From Dipteronia dyeriana (taxonomy: Eukaryota > Streptophyta > Magnoliopsida > Sapindales > Sapindaceae), in contig CM065300.1 of NCBI GenBank assembly GCA_032871835.1, positions 112,403,088-112,467,087 of the forward strand: a stretch of 64,000 nucleotides of DNA, written 5' to 3'. The notes beneath the pieces were generated by a model. It saw only the letters and a program-made list of their open reading frames with translations. It had not been told where the DNA came from and ran no database searches. Positions 43,393-54,948 of this stretch are shown piece by piece. The position numbers and the translations under genes are program-made. Within the stretch, counting starts at the first letter, position 1. Every line of letters starts with the position of its first letter.

Positions 43393-45912
43393 ATGTCGAC
43401 TTCCACAGATAGTGTTGATGCCTTGGTGGAGGGCTCCGGGGGCCCTAACCTAGCTCTTCTTAAGCGGGTGTGAAGGATTTCAAGCGATGAGGAATCTTCC
43501 CTCCTCCGCCAGCGCCATTGTTCTAACAGAAACGCTTCTATCGACTCTGGCTTTTCGAACCGGCCTGATAATCCTCTAAACTTAGTCGATGAAGACTCTG
43601 ACGTCTGGGAGGGCTCAAGTCACAGTGGCGGAGCTTGCTCCAGTGATAACCCTTCCTTTCGAACCCAGGGTCATCCCCAACTCTACTATCGACCCTCAGT
43701 CGATCGGCTGTCTACGGGACAAGTATGGTATTCCTGATACCGTTTCTCTAAATGTCCCCCATCGGAACTACAATGTTTTTAGCCCTCCCAAAGGCGTGCT
43801 TCCTATCCACGTCGTTACTTATGAGAGCGGGGTGAGGCTCTCTCTTCACCTCACCCTACGGCGGGCTCTCAATGCTCTTCAGCTGGCTTCGCTTCAACTG
43901 ACGCCAGGCTTCTGGAGGCATCTAATCGGCTTCCTGGTATTATGGAGGGAGCAATACGAGCTGAGCAACATAACCAGGGAACCCGGGGCTGAGGAGCTAG
44001 CCTTCCTTTACCAGATCGGTAGCCTGGCAGGAGTCCCACGAGGCCAATTCTATGCCAAGGCTAAGAATAGGCTCAATTTTATCATCCTGGGGCTTCAAAG
44101 AAGAACCCCGCTTGGAAAGAAGAATGGGTATTGGCAAGGGGAGATTGGGGGAGCTCCGCCTTCATCGACGGGCATGAGCTTGAGGTTCCCACCGTCTTAA
44201 GTGACAAACCCACCTAGGTCAGGATTCCTTGCCCGATGAGTCTGAAGCAGTGCAGAAGACCATCCTGATTCTGAACTATTTTAATCTGAAGTTTCCGTCC
44301 GCCGACCCCTTCGATCTGCGTAGGGTAAACAGGTACCTGTGGATATCCGGTGCTACCCCTCGTAAGTATCTGGATTTATCTTGTTTTTTCTTTTTTCTTT
44401 TTTTATTGGAGGGTTCAGTTCTGATGATCTTGATTATTTTCTCTAACAATGTTTGTTGTTGCTCCAGCTTCTCGTGAAGCCCGACAAGCTGGGATAACTC
44501 CTCCTTCTTCCAGATCATCCCCGGTAGCTCTCCCAAATGTTTTGAAGATAGGGGGTCAACCACTAAGGTAGCTACCCCATTCATTTCTTCCCCCTCTTCT
44601 TCCCAGGTGAAGTCCAAGATGGCTCTTCTGGCATCTCGGGTTACGAAGGCTCTAAACCGAGGAGGGTCTGCTTCCTAAGTCAATAATAAGTTTGTTCCTG
44701 CCCCTCCTCCAGTGGTTACTACTCCATGTGATGCCCCCCGAGTCCCGCTACCCCTCTCTGCAAATCCGGTTGTATCCCGGGCAGTCGAGGTTCCTAGGGA
44801 GCCCGATACCGATTTTTCTTAGGTCACCCCTTCTAGCCCCCACCAGCAATCGAGCTCAGTGGGTCAAGATGAGGTCCTAAAGCAATTTATCGCATCTTGT
44901 TTAGGCGGCGGGCTTTTTAGGATGACCGCGATGCCCGTGGACATCTTGATCACCAAAGGGTCCGCCCTTTTAGCCGAGGTAATTGTCGAATTTACTTCTT
45001 CATAGAGCTGCTTGACTCGTCACTTTCTAACATGATTTTCCTTTGTAGGCTTTCAAGTTTCAGATGGCCATGGGGCATCAGGTAGCCTTCCTCCAGGATC
45101 GGTCAGCCAAGGCTGAGGCTGAAGCTAAGCGAGCCATAAGGTTTCTTACGTAGGCTCAAACCCTGGTCCAGGAGATGACCAGGAGATAACCTCCAGCCAA
45201 CAAGGAATGGAGACGTAGCTAGCTGAGCTTCAATGCGATCATGAGAGGCTGAAGGGGGCTTTTGATCAGAAGACTCTCCGATCGAAGCGGTGGGCTAGCC
45301 TGCCGGCTAGTTGGCGGGATGACTGGAGGGGAGAGGCGAAGGCCCTGGATGTTGAAAACAAAACCTTACAGGCTCGAATTACCCAGCTCCAAGCTGAAGT
45401 GGAAGCTTTTTTTAGCGAGGGGTATTTCTATGCCTCCTATCAGGTTACAGAGGCTCTTCCTCCCCATTTGATCTCTTTAGTTTTACCGGCTGGGATAGAG
45501 CAGAGGTCATGTCACGGGCTGCGGAGATGTCTCGCCCAAAAACTGATGGAGTTGGCTCTTCTGGGAAGGGAGCTGAAAAGAAGTTAGAGGTGCCAGATCT
45601 GCCTCCTTCTGTTCCAGCCTTTCCAGTATCTCGTCCGGTGAATCCTCAAAGGGGGTTCACAACGAGGAGCTAGAAGTAGGCCTTACTGAAGCTCGAGATC
45701 CTCCCGTAGTGCTCTTAGGAATTGAGTCAACAGAGGGCGGGAATGTGCCTAAGTTAGTGACACGCCTTCTTGATGTAGCTATATCGCCTGAAGTTATGGC
45801 GGTGATCGATAAAATCATAGAGGAAGATCATATTGATCCCGAGGCAGCCGGGGCTGATCCTTAGGAGAAAGTGGTGGAAGCGGTAGATGCAGCTGATCAG
45901 GATGAGCCGTGA
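43393..45912 (+). pseudogene. Antisense gene of D-1 (putative gypsy-type transposon protein)
   Basis: Begins MSTSTDSVDALVEG at 43393; a TGA follows after 26 codons and a shift near 43600 leads to the open piece 43589-44200. That piece has IGCLRDKYGIPDTVSLNVP, HRNYNVFSPPKGVLPIHV, ESGVRLSLHLTLRRALNA, LQLTPGFWRHLIGFLVLWRE and LAFLYQIGSLAG: a PF04195-like domain. A further shift near 44090 precedes NYFNLKFPSADPFDLRRV. Intron 1 is 44362-44467 and intron 2 is 44979-45048, both GT...AG and in the same positions as in D-2. Exon 3 starts FKFQMAMGHQVAFL in a predicted coiled coil, contains a YASYQVTEALP motif, and ends at the TGA 45910-45912. It is transcribed against gag-pol. Function unknown; not a transposase in any demonstrated sense. 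Confidence 0.82.
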
Positions 45913-46140
45913 CTGGAGAGAGGAGCAGAGGGCGAGGTCCATTATATGGGGGAGGAAGCTAAGTCCCTCAGGAAGACGAAGAAGCTTGAGTTCTCTTCCA
46001 TGTGATCTGTTTTGAATGCCCTAAAAATGGGGTGGGCATCCATCTTCAACTGAGATTGATCTTTCATTATTTTTCTTTTGTAGCCCGGAACCAGGGATTG
46101 GGCCCCCCTTACGTGTTGTAGCCTTATTGGGGGATATATT
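45913..46140. other. D-1 spacer up to the copia block
   Basis: Noncoding DNA downstream of the antisense gene, matching D-2 at about 40670-40800 (GGGGTGGGCATCC, TGTAGCCCGG, GTAGCCTTA). It ends at ATATT, where A LTR sequence starts abruptly. Confidence 0.6.
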
Positions 46141-47722
46141 TTCCAATCCAATTAGAACGTGAATCACCTAGAAGTGTGGGCTCCCTTTCTTTAAATTGTA
46201 TTCCTGAGGATGGAGACAAAGAAAAGTTTTTTTTTTTGTTAGTTACAAATATCCTCCAAGAGAAAAATCCAAGAACGTCCGGTCACTTGTGAATTATCAA
46301 TCAATTTGATTGAAAATCACGTGAACCTTGATTTAATGTTGTACACAAAACCCTTTTGGTGTAAAGGATACTAGTATATATTGAAAACAAAAACTTTCTC
46401 CTTTTTTCTCTTCTAGACCGAATTCACACACCCTTTATCTATGAGTTGATCGAATTTTGTCTAAAGCAAAAACGAAATTTTCTCCCTCAAAATTCTCTCT
46501 TGCTATGCCAAATTCTCTCTTGAAAATTAACTAGGCATTGCCGAAATTTTCATCATAAAATTCATAGGGCTGGCCGAAAATCACACACACATATATATAG
46601 GATCATAAATCCATTCCTAAGAAGGATTTACTTGGTTGGCAAGAATCCTTTCCTTAGGTGGATTTATTTGGTAGTTAAGAATCCTTATCTCAAAGAAATT
46701 CTATCCTTTTGTATATATATATGGGCTGGCCGAATTTTATATGATATAGATTAGGATCACAATTCCTTTCCTAAAAAGGATTACTTGGTAGTTAAGAATC
46801 CTTTCATTAGGTAGATTTACTTGGTGGTTAAGAATCCTTTTCAAAAAAGAATTTTATCCTAACACCAAGACTTCTAATCCAACTCAAAAGTATATTTGTA
46901 ACCATATTAAAGACTTCCTAATTTGATTAGATAAATAACTTCTTTTATTTATCTACTTATCAAATATAGTCTTTAACATTAACTATACTACCAACAATAG
47001 TATAGTTTTAAGAGACCATCTCCTAATAGGAAAAGATTTTAACTTTTAATTAAATAATTAATTAATCAACAAATTAATTAATTTCCATTAAATAAATAAA
47101 TGGAGTCACGATGTCCATATCTATAAATGAAGTCCTCTATCGATTAATAAATGAATACTACCAAACTATCAATGATAGACTATGCTATATAATCGTACTC
47201 ATTGATAGCTCAAATGATAACACTTGCAACCATAAGTCCATCATTTATCTTAGGATTAAGATAGACTCTCCGATTGTCTTCAAATTAAAAATTTTATCCA
47301 TTGACGGTTCTAGATAAAGTATTTCATTTTGATCCTATTCAATGCACCCAGTGCACTAGATTCTTTTGCCCAAAGACACCACGCTTTGATTATTTTAGAC
47401 TCATCATAACACATTTGATCCCACTCAAATGCTAGCAAAAGAATCTACAACTTTGACAAGATGAAGGCGCCCAACCTTCTATCTTAAGTTGTGAATATTA
47501 TTCAAGACTAACTAAAGAATTGTGTCTACCTCATACATATCTAGATGTATGAACAATTCTTCTTTTCTCATAGTCTTTTGACCTTATGGTTATTTACTTT
47601 TGACAATTATAATAATTAAACTATAAATGCTATAAAATTTGTTAAGCTAGAAATCACTTTATTCATATGAAAAGATCATTAATTAGAATATTACACTCTT
47701 GCTATCGAGCATAATCCTAACA
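46141..47722 (-). repeat. A-2 3' LTR, truncated and internally deleted
   Basis: Starts within the LTR (TTCCAATCCAAT, about 200 bp of the LTR 3' end missing) and ends CCTAACA. About 640 bp are deleted at 47095, removing the small LTR frame. It keeps the TATA region (about 46595) with a second TATATATA near 46712 and repeats on both sides. Confidence 0.9.
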
Positions 47723-47736
47723 ATCTACCACTTGCT
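47723..47736 (-). other. Polypurine tract of A-2
   Basis: Minus strand GAGCAAGTGGTAGAT abuts the LTR; one G is replaced by T compared with the other A copies. Confidence 0.75.
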
Positions 47737-48190
47737 CTATAGCAAATGTGTCATATCTCTCATCCCCGTGTTCTCTAGATGCCCATCAAAACTCTTTTGA
47801 GTAAGAGCCTTTGTAAAGGGATCCGCTAGATTTTCTACTGATGCGAACTTGGTAATCGTCATGTCACCCCTATGCACAATTTCCCTTTGAAGGTAATAAT
47901 TCCTTTTAATGTGTTTATCTCTGTTATGACTTCTTGGTTCTCTCGAATTAGCCACTGCTGCACTATTATCATAATAGATAGTGATCTGATTATTCTCTTC
48001 AGGAACCACTTCCAAGTCAATCAAGAATTGGCGGAGCCAGAAAGCCTCTTTAGCAGCCTCGCATGCGGCAACATACTCGGCTTCCATGATGGAATCAGCA
48101 ATACAAGATTGCTTTATACTCCTCCATATGACTGCCCCTCCTCCAATAGTAAACACAGATCCTAATGTCAATCTCCTGGAGTCAGAATCT
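47737..48190 (-). pseudogene. A-2 RNase H
   Basis: Open to the natural end: VFTIGGGAVIWRSIKQSC, MEAEYVAACEAAKEAFWLRQ, TIYYDNSAAVANSREPRSH, NLADPFTKAL, ending GMRDMTHLL with TAG. The catalytic acidic residues of the family (Glu of MEAEY, Asp of YYDNS) are present. This is the best preserved RNase H of the A copies and shows the uninterrupted sequence at the site where the solo LTR split A-1. Confidence 0.9.
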
Positions 48191-49523
48191 GACTAAAAAT
48201 CATAATCCGTATACCCAACGAAATTAAATCCCCTCCAGAGTATACAAGCATATAATCTCTCGTTCTCTTAAGATACTTGAAAATATGCTTGACTGCCATC
48301 AAATGATCAGGACCAGGCTTCAATTGAAACCTAACTCTGCCAACAGCAAAACAAATATCCAATCTAGTGCATAACATTGCATACATGAGACTTCCAACTG
48401 CTGATGCATATGTAACCCTACTCATGGATTGCTCTTTATGCTCATTCTTTGGAACTTGTTCCTTAGAAAGTTTGATTCCATGCCTGAAAGGTACCATACC
48501 TTTCTTGGAATTTTGCATGAAAAACATAGACAAGATTTTATCTTATGTATGAAGCTTGGGATAATGGAATCATTCTATTCTTTCTATCCCTTATGACTTG
48601 GATACCAAGAATATGACTTGCTTCTCCCAAGTCCTTCATATCAAATTGTTTTGCTAACCATTCTTTTATTGATGTCAATACACCTACATCGTTTCTGATG
48701 AGTAGTATATCATCAACGTAAAAAACTAGGAAAGCCAACTTGTCGCCTTTAATCCTTTTGTATACACAAGGTTCATCAAGGTTTTGAATAAATCCAAAAC
48801 CTTTACACGCTTGATCGAACCTTATGTTCCAGGATCTGGATGCTTGCTTCAATCCATATATGGATCTTTGCAACTTGCATACCCTTTCCTCTTGGCCCTT
48901 TTCAATGAATCCTTCTGGTTGCATCATATAGATGCTTTCATCAAGACTTCCTTAAGGAAAGCTATCTTGACGTCCATTTGCCAAATCTCTAGGTCTAGAG
49001 ATGCCGCAATGGATAAGAGTGTCCTAATGGATTTAAGCATGGCCACATGAAAGAAGGTTTCTTCGTAATCGATACCTACCTTCTGTGTATAACCTTTAGC
49101 TACCAATCTAGCTTTATAGGTTTTCACCTTTCCATCCATTCCTCTTTTCCTTTTGTATGCCCACTTGCACCTGATGGGTTTTATCCCTTTAGGTAAGTCT
49201 ACAAGAGACCAGACTTTATTTTTGAACATAGATTCAATTTCGGATTGCATTACCTTTTGCCAATGGCGAAATTCAACATCTTCCATTGCTTCCTTATACG
49301 TATAGAGATTATCGTCGTCCGGAAGATTCTCTATAGATTTTCCTAGACTGATGTATCTTTCAGGTTGTCTAACAACCCTCCCACTACGACGAGGTATGGT
49401 GGATTGCTGATCTTGTGTTGGTACTGAATTTACAATTGGGCTTGGTTGCAAAACCTCTTGTGGAGTTGTATCTCTTAAAAGCTCATTTAGGACAATTCTA
49501 CTTTTAGGCACAAAATTATTCAT
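48168..49523 (-). pseudogene. A-2 reverse transcriptase
   Basis: Three overlapping or abutting pieces (48924-49523, 48538-48927, 48168-48533). Motifs: KWAYKRKRGMDGKVKTYKAR, LVAKGYTQKVGIDYEETF, QMDVKIAFLKEVL (first catalytic Asp), MMQPEGFIEKGQEERVCKL, YGLKQASRSWNIRFD, YVDD at 48709-48720, and YASAVGSLMYAMLCTRLDIC. Small shifts near 48925 and 48535 break the frame; otherwise well preserved. Confidence 0.92.
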
Positions 49524-49565
49524 ATAGTCCTCTTCTAGAAATTTGGCATTTGTCGAAACAAATAT

Positions 49566-50702
49566 TTAAAGATCTGAAGGACTATAAAAATAATATCCTT
49601 TTGTTCCTTTTGGATACCCTACAAATATGCATGTTTCTGGACGGGACTCCATCTTATCTGTCTTTCCTTTTAACACGTACACAAGACATCCAAATATCCT
49701 TAAGTGTTGTAAACTAGGCTTTCGCCCAGTCCATAACTCATGCGGTGTTTTAGGAACCGACTTAGATGGTACATCGTTTAGAATATACATGGCAGTTTGT
49801 AAAGCATATCCCTAAAAAGAACTAGGAAGCGTTGAATAACTTAACATAAACCTAACCATATCCAAAAGAATTCTATTTCTCCTTTCTGCCACCCCATTTT
49901 ATTGAGGTGTGCCTGGTGCAGAAAACTGAGAAATTATTTCATTATCAATAAGATATTGTTGAAACTCACCAGATAGATATTTTCCACCACGATCGGACCT
50001 CAAGATTTTTACGCGTTTCTCAAGATGATTTTCTACTTCAACTTTAAATGCTTTGAACATATCAAAAGCATCTGACTTATGTCTCATGAGATACACATAG
50101 CCAAATCTTGAGTGATCATCCGTGAAAGTGATGATGTACTCATATCCACCTCTAGCTTGAATGCTTATAGGTCCACACACATAAGTGTGTATCAATCCTA
50201 AACATTCAATGGCTCTTGTGCCTTTGGTCGTAAACGACCTTTTGGTCATTTTACCTTCCAAACAAGATTCACAAGTTGGTAGATCATCAAATTTTAAGTC
50301 ACTTAGAGGTCCGTCACATACCAATCTTTTAATCCAATTAAGGTTAATATGACCTAGGCGCAAATGCCACAGGTAGGTTTCATCTTTTGATAATTTTACT
50401 CTTTTATGATTAGTTTCCGTTGATTCCGTGTCTAACAAGTGAGATATATTTCCATGCAAATAAAATAAACCATTTTCCAATGTACCTTTGCAAACAAATT
50501 TGTTATTCTTACTAATAATAAAACCTTTATTACAAGTAACCGAATATCCAAATTTATTTAGACAAGAGACCGAAATTAAATTCCTCTTGAATATTGGTAC
50601 ATAATAAACGTTTATTAATATTAAATGCCTATAAGAATCAAAATTGATTCTAATATCTCCCATTATACTAGTAGACACCAATGCTCCATTGCCTACATGC
50701 AA
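49566..50702 (-). pseudogene. A-2 protease tail and integrase
   Basis: Piece 49899-50702 begins HVGNGALVSTSIMGDIRI and continues RNLISVSCLNKFGYSV (protease C-terminal side). Then TYLWHLRLGHINLNWIKRL and CESCLEGKMTKRSF (His-His-Cys-Cys), and the core IHTYVCGP (catalytic Asp replaced by Tyr), FTDDHSRFGYVYLM, SDRGGKYLSGEF. A TAA follows GTPQ at 49898, after which NGVAERRNR (catalytic Glu) continues. Piece 49566-49790 is the C-terminal part: [41 protein letters not shown]. Confidence 0.92.
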
Positions 50703-51181
50703 GTTGAATTCATTCTTATCCAGTCTATTCCTTTGACCCTTTTCACCACAAAAGAAACACTTTCCTTTGATCTTGGTTACTTTCTTGGTCTCCTTCTAAG
50801 AAGGCTCAAGTTGCTTTTACTTCTGTTATCTCTTGACCTTCTAATAGGTCTTAACAGTAGCAACTTTACCAACCATATGAATCCTTGTCTAGAGACATCA
50901 TAATATTGGCAGCAGTCTCAATTCCTTCATGTTGCTGTTGCAACACGTTGGAGATGATGGCCATAATGTAACGTACATTTAGCTATCTCTTCTAAAGACT
51001 TCCACTACTGATACTCATCTCTTTGCTCCTGAGTAGATTCATTAGTTTGGTGGTTAAGGAATATACATAATGAACTTATACTTTTTAGCTTGCAACAACA
51101 ACCAATATTCCTTTTCTATTTGACATAATTATCACCAGTTAAAGTATTACCTTTTAGGATATTGATTAGGGATGGGGTCAT
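50703..51181 (-). pseudogene. A-2 gag remnant with half a zinc knuckle
   Basis: Starts at an ATG near 51181 (MTPSLINILKG-like) and is badly broken. At the end, KVTKIKGKCFFCGEKG gives the first half of the CCHC knuckle, and the next residues are QRNRLDKNEFNLHVGNG, which lie after the protease active site. The second half of the knuckle and the D-S-G box are therefore missing. Other pieces: ILASM-like segment near 50960 and SIHLESTQEQRDEYQ-like residues near 51010. Confidence 0.8.
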
Positions 51182-52500
51182 GATTTCTTTTTAATAACAA
51201 AAATTATATAAGTAAACAATCATGATATAGTACTTTTGAATATTTATCTTGAATTAAATAAAATAATTCAATCGTAAAAGTTCAACGGTGATCCAACACC
51301 CATAAATGTCACGCCTCCTTTGGGAGTTCGTAATATTTACTAGTTGGACTAGGTCCCACCTAATTGTTAACATAACAACCGACGTTTTATTTGTAGCCTT
51401 GTGATTTTATTAACAAGAACTCTTAGGAGGATATTAATAAACTCACATTGAGTGTGTTACCAAGTTATCGACCTTCAATATAATCCCTCACGAATATCCC
51501 TCCTTTGGGAGTAGATATCGTTTGGCTAATTGTCTAGTCTATCCTTGTAAGGAAGTATCTTGTTAAATTCCATTCATGAATACCTCTTGAGAGGTTATTC
51601 ACGAAACATAAAGCTCAACTAAACTTGGAGGCCGTAGGTGTTCCAAAACACCTTCTCCCACTCAATTGTTTAAGGCGTGTGATTGAATTCCAAAGAATGA
51701 TTTACCAAGTTATCTAGATGCCAATTTAGATACTTAAACCATTCAATGCATGTCCATACCAAAAGAGATATATGAGTGGCACTCTTATTCTATATGACAT
51801 GTTATCAAACAATGACAAACATTGCAATATTTACAAAAATATAAATAGCTACAATTTTGGTCCATTCTAGAAAAACAAGTAAATTACATATATCTTGGAA
51901 TACAAGAACTTCTTTCTTGGTGAACAAGTCTTCATGCGACCTTCGTCGTTCGGACTCCCTCAGCTACCTCCCATGGGTGTGCGCACCCCTTGCCCTTACC
52001 CATGGGTGTGCGCATGTCACAAGCCCATAAAGAGCTGCCATGCTTAGCCCATGCCACAACAAACGTGGTTGCGCGCTCTTCGCACGCACGTTCGTTGTTA
52101 CGGCTCGCACGGTCCCAAACTTGTTCCGGTTACTCCTAATTCTTCAAACCTTCGAGTCTTCGATACTTGAATGTTTTACAGAAGAATTTAAATAACAAAA
52201 TACTGCAGTTTTTTTTATTTATTTATTACAACAATAAAAAAAAAACTTAACAACTACCAAGAAGGAAATTATGGCGATAATAGACCACCCTTCTTGTTAC
52301 AATCCCAAAACAAAATTACATAGAAATTCTAGGATCAAAATTGAGCAATAACAATCCACATATAAAACATACATATATCCATACATTCCAATGTAAATAT
52401 ATATGGGAATACCTAGAGTGTCATCTCTTTCTAAAACATGCATATATGCAATACAAGAAAAAGATTCACGAACACATACATCAATTAATCAAGGGTACAA
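51182..52500 (-). other. A-2 5' leader, noncoding
   Basis: Counterpart of 18763-20146. No gene. A GC-rich patch at about 51940-52110 has the motif CCATGGGTGTGCGCA twice (51971-51985 and 52000-52014), at the place where A-3 has its paired hairpins, though the repeated unit differs. Confidence 0.7.
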
Positions 52501-52516
52501 CCAGGCTCAAATACCA
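52501..52516 (-). other. Primer binding site of A-2
   Basis: Minus strand TGGTATTTGAGCCTGG, two bases inside the LTR; two changes from the initiator-Met complement seen in A-3. Confidence 0.85.
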
Positions 52517-53155
52517 ATTGTAGGGAATAAACGGTTTAGAAACGCAATGGAAGCGTGAAAAAAAAATGAAATTAGGGTTTGCGTATAAATAAAAAAATTC
52601 CCTTTTATGCAACGAGAACCTTAACCCTAGATTAATTGATGTATATACAAGTATCGTACCTTTTTCACGTGACGATTGAATAAGCGTCGAATTGATTCCA
52701 CAAGATCTTCCAATCCAATCACGAACGTGAATCACCTAGGAGTGTGGGCTCCCTTTCTTTAAATTGTATTCCTGAGGATGGAGACAAAGCAAAAATCTTT
52801 TCTTTGTTAGTTACAAATATCCTCCAAGAGAAAAATCCAAGAACGTCCGCTCACTTGTGAATTATCAATCAATTTGATTGAAACTCGCGTGAACCTTGAT
52901 TCAATATTGTACACAAAACCCTTTTGGTGTAAAGGATACTAGTATACTATTGAAAACAAAAATGTTCCCCTTTTTTCTCTTCTAGACCGAATTCACAAAC
53001 CCTTTATCTATGAGTTGATCGAATTTTGTCTAGAGCAAAAACTAATTTTTCTCCCTCAAAATTCTCTCTTGCTATGTCAAATTCTCTCTTGAAAATTAAC
53101 GAGGCATGGCCGAAATTTTCATCATAAAATTTATAGGGCTGGCCGAAAATCACAC

Positions 53156-53292
53156 ACATATATATAGGATCATAAATCCTTTCCTAAGAAGGATTTACTT
53201 GGTTGGCAAGAATCCTTTCCTTAGGTGGATTTATTTGGTAGTTAAGAATCCTTATCTCTAAGAAATTCTATCCTTTTGTATATATATATATG
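53156..53292 (-). promoter_or_regulatory. Two candidate TATA boxes in the shared A-2 LTR
   Basis: TATATATA at about 53156-53166 and 53279-53292, separated by a repeat block and each followed by a GGCC-containing segment. A-3 LTRs have a single TATA; the solo LTR and the A-2 3' LTR also show a second, weaker run. Roles inferred from position. Confidence 0.4.
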
Positions 53293-54094
53293 GGCTGGCC
53301 GAATTTTATATGATATAGATTAGGATCACAAATCCTTTCCTAAGAAGGATTACTTGGTAGTTAAGAATCCTTTCCTTAGGTAGATTTAGTTGGTGGTTAA
53401 GAATCCTTTTCAAAAAAGAATTCTATCCTAACACCAAGACTCCTAATCTAACTCAAAAGTGTATTTGTAACCATATTAAAGACTTCCTAATTTGATTAGA
53501 TAAATAACTCTTTTTATTTATCTACTTATCAAATATAGTCTTTAACATTAACTATACTACCAACAATAGTATAGTTTTAGGAGACCAACTCCTAATAGGA
53601 AAAGATTTTGACTTTTAATTAAATAATTAATTAATCAACAAAATAGTTAATTTCCATTTTTATAAATAATAATAAAATAAAAATAATATATTTAAGCTAT
53701 TCACCATAGCCATTGCCGCCCATACCTAGTATAAAGGTCATATATTATTTTTCTTATTTTATTAAATCCATTGGACCTTAATAAAAAGTCCACATGTGAT
53801 CTAGACCTATTCTTACAAAAAGAAACAAGTTCACATGTCTTATTACAATTCTAGATGGACCCTTAAATTGGTCCGGTAGAATATATCAAGTGATCCAAGC
53901 AAGTTCGTGTGGATTGGGGATCTTGGCGGGCTATATAAATTTAAGCTCCAATAGACACAACCTAATCACAATTAACAAATGATTCACTTAGGTCCAATCT
54001 ATTTAATTTTAGTTCATTCCACTAAAGAACTAAAATTGAACTCTTAAATAAAGATAGAATAAGTTGATGTTACTCATTCATACCCTAGACAACC

Positions 54095-54319
54095 TTATTG
54101 GAGAAAGTGTATCCTCGTGAAGAATACCAGTAATCGCCAAGAGCTCATAGACAGCCTATAGCTCTCCAAGTTACCATATTTACTCATATGACCACATTTT
54201 GAACTTGGATATTTTGACTTGTCCAGAAGCCATGTTTCAATGGACACTATTGAAAACTTAACGTTAAGATTTAATATCCAATACCTCAAAACATACATAT
54301 AATGGTATTCTACTCTCAT
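54095..54319 (-). other. Small reading frame inside the LTR (74 codons)
   Basis: Same frame as 3553-3777, complete: MRVEYHYMYVLRYW ... HMSKYGNLESYRLSMSS ... FTRIHFLQ. Confidence 0.25.
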
Positions 54320-54948
54320 TCAATAAATGGAGCCACGATGTCTTTATCTATAAATGAAGTCCTCTATCGATTAACAAATCAATACCACCAAACTATCGAG
54401 GATAGACTATGCTATATAATCGTACTCATTGATAGCTCAAATTATAACACTTGCAACCAGAAGTCCATCATTTATCTCAGGATTAAGATAGACTCTCAAA
54501 TTGTCTTCAAATGAAAACTTTTATCCATTGACGGTTCTAGATAAAGTATTTTATTTTGATCCTATACAATGCACCCAGTGCACTAGATTCTTTTGCCCAA
54601 AGACAACACACTTTGATGATTTTAGACTCATCATAACACATTTGATCCCACTCAAATGCTAGCAAAAGAATCTACAACTTTAACAAGATGAAGGCGCCCA
54701 ACCTTCTATCTTAACTGTGAATATTATTCAAGACTAACTAAAAAATTGTGTCTACCTCATACATATCTAGATGTATGAACAATTCTTCTTTTCTCATAAT
54801 CTTTTGACCTTATGATTATTTACTTTTGACAATTATAATTTTTAAACTGTAAATGCTATAAAATTTGTTAAACTAGAAATCACTTTATTCATAAGAAATG
54901 ATTGTTAATTACAATATTACACTCTTGCTATCGAGCATAATCCTAACA

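Larger units (their letters stand above)
52519..54948 (-). repeat. A-2 5' LTR / A-2b 3' LTR (complete, 2430 bp)
   Basis: Left edge TGTAGGGAATAAACGG, right edge CCTAACA. TATA run at about 53156-53166; a second TATATATATATA at 53279-53292, each preceded (in element orientation) by AAGGATTCTT-type repeats, so the promoter region appears duplicated. The small frame is at 54095-54319. Confidence 0.92.
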
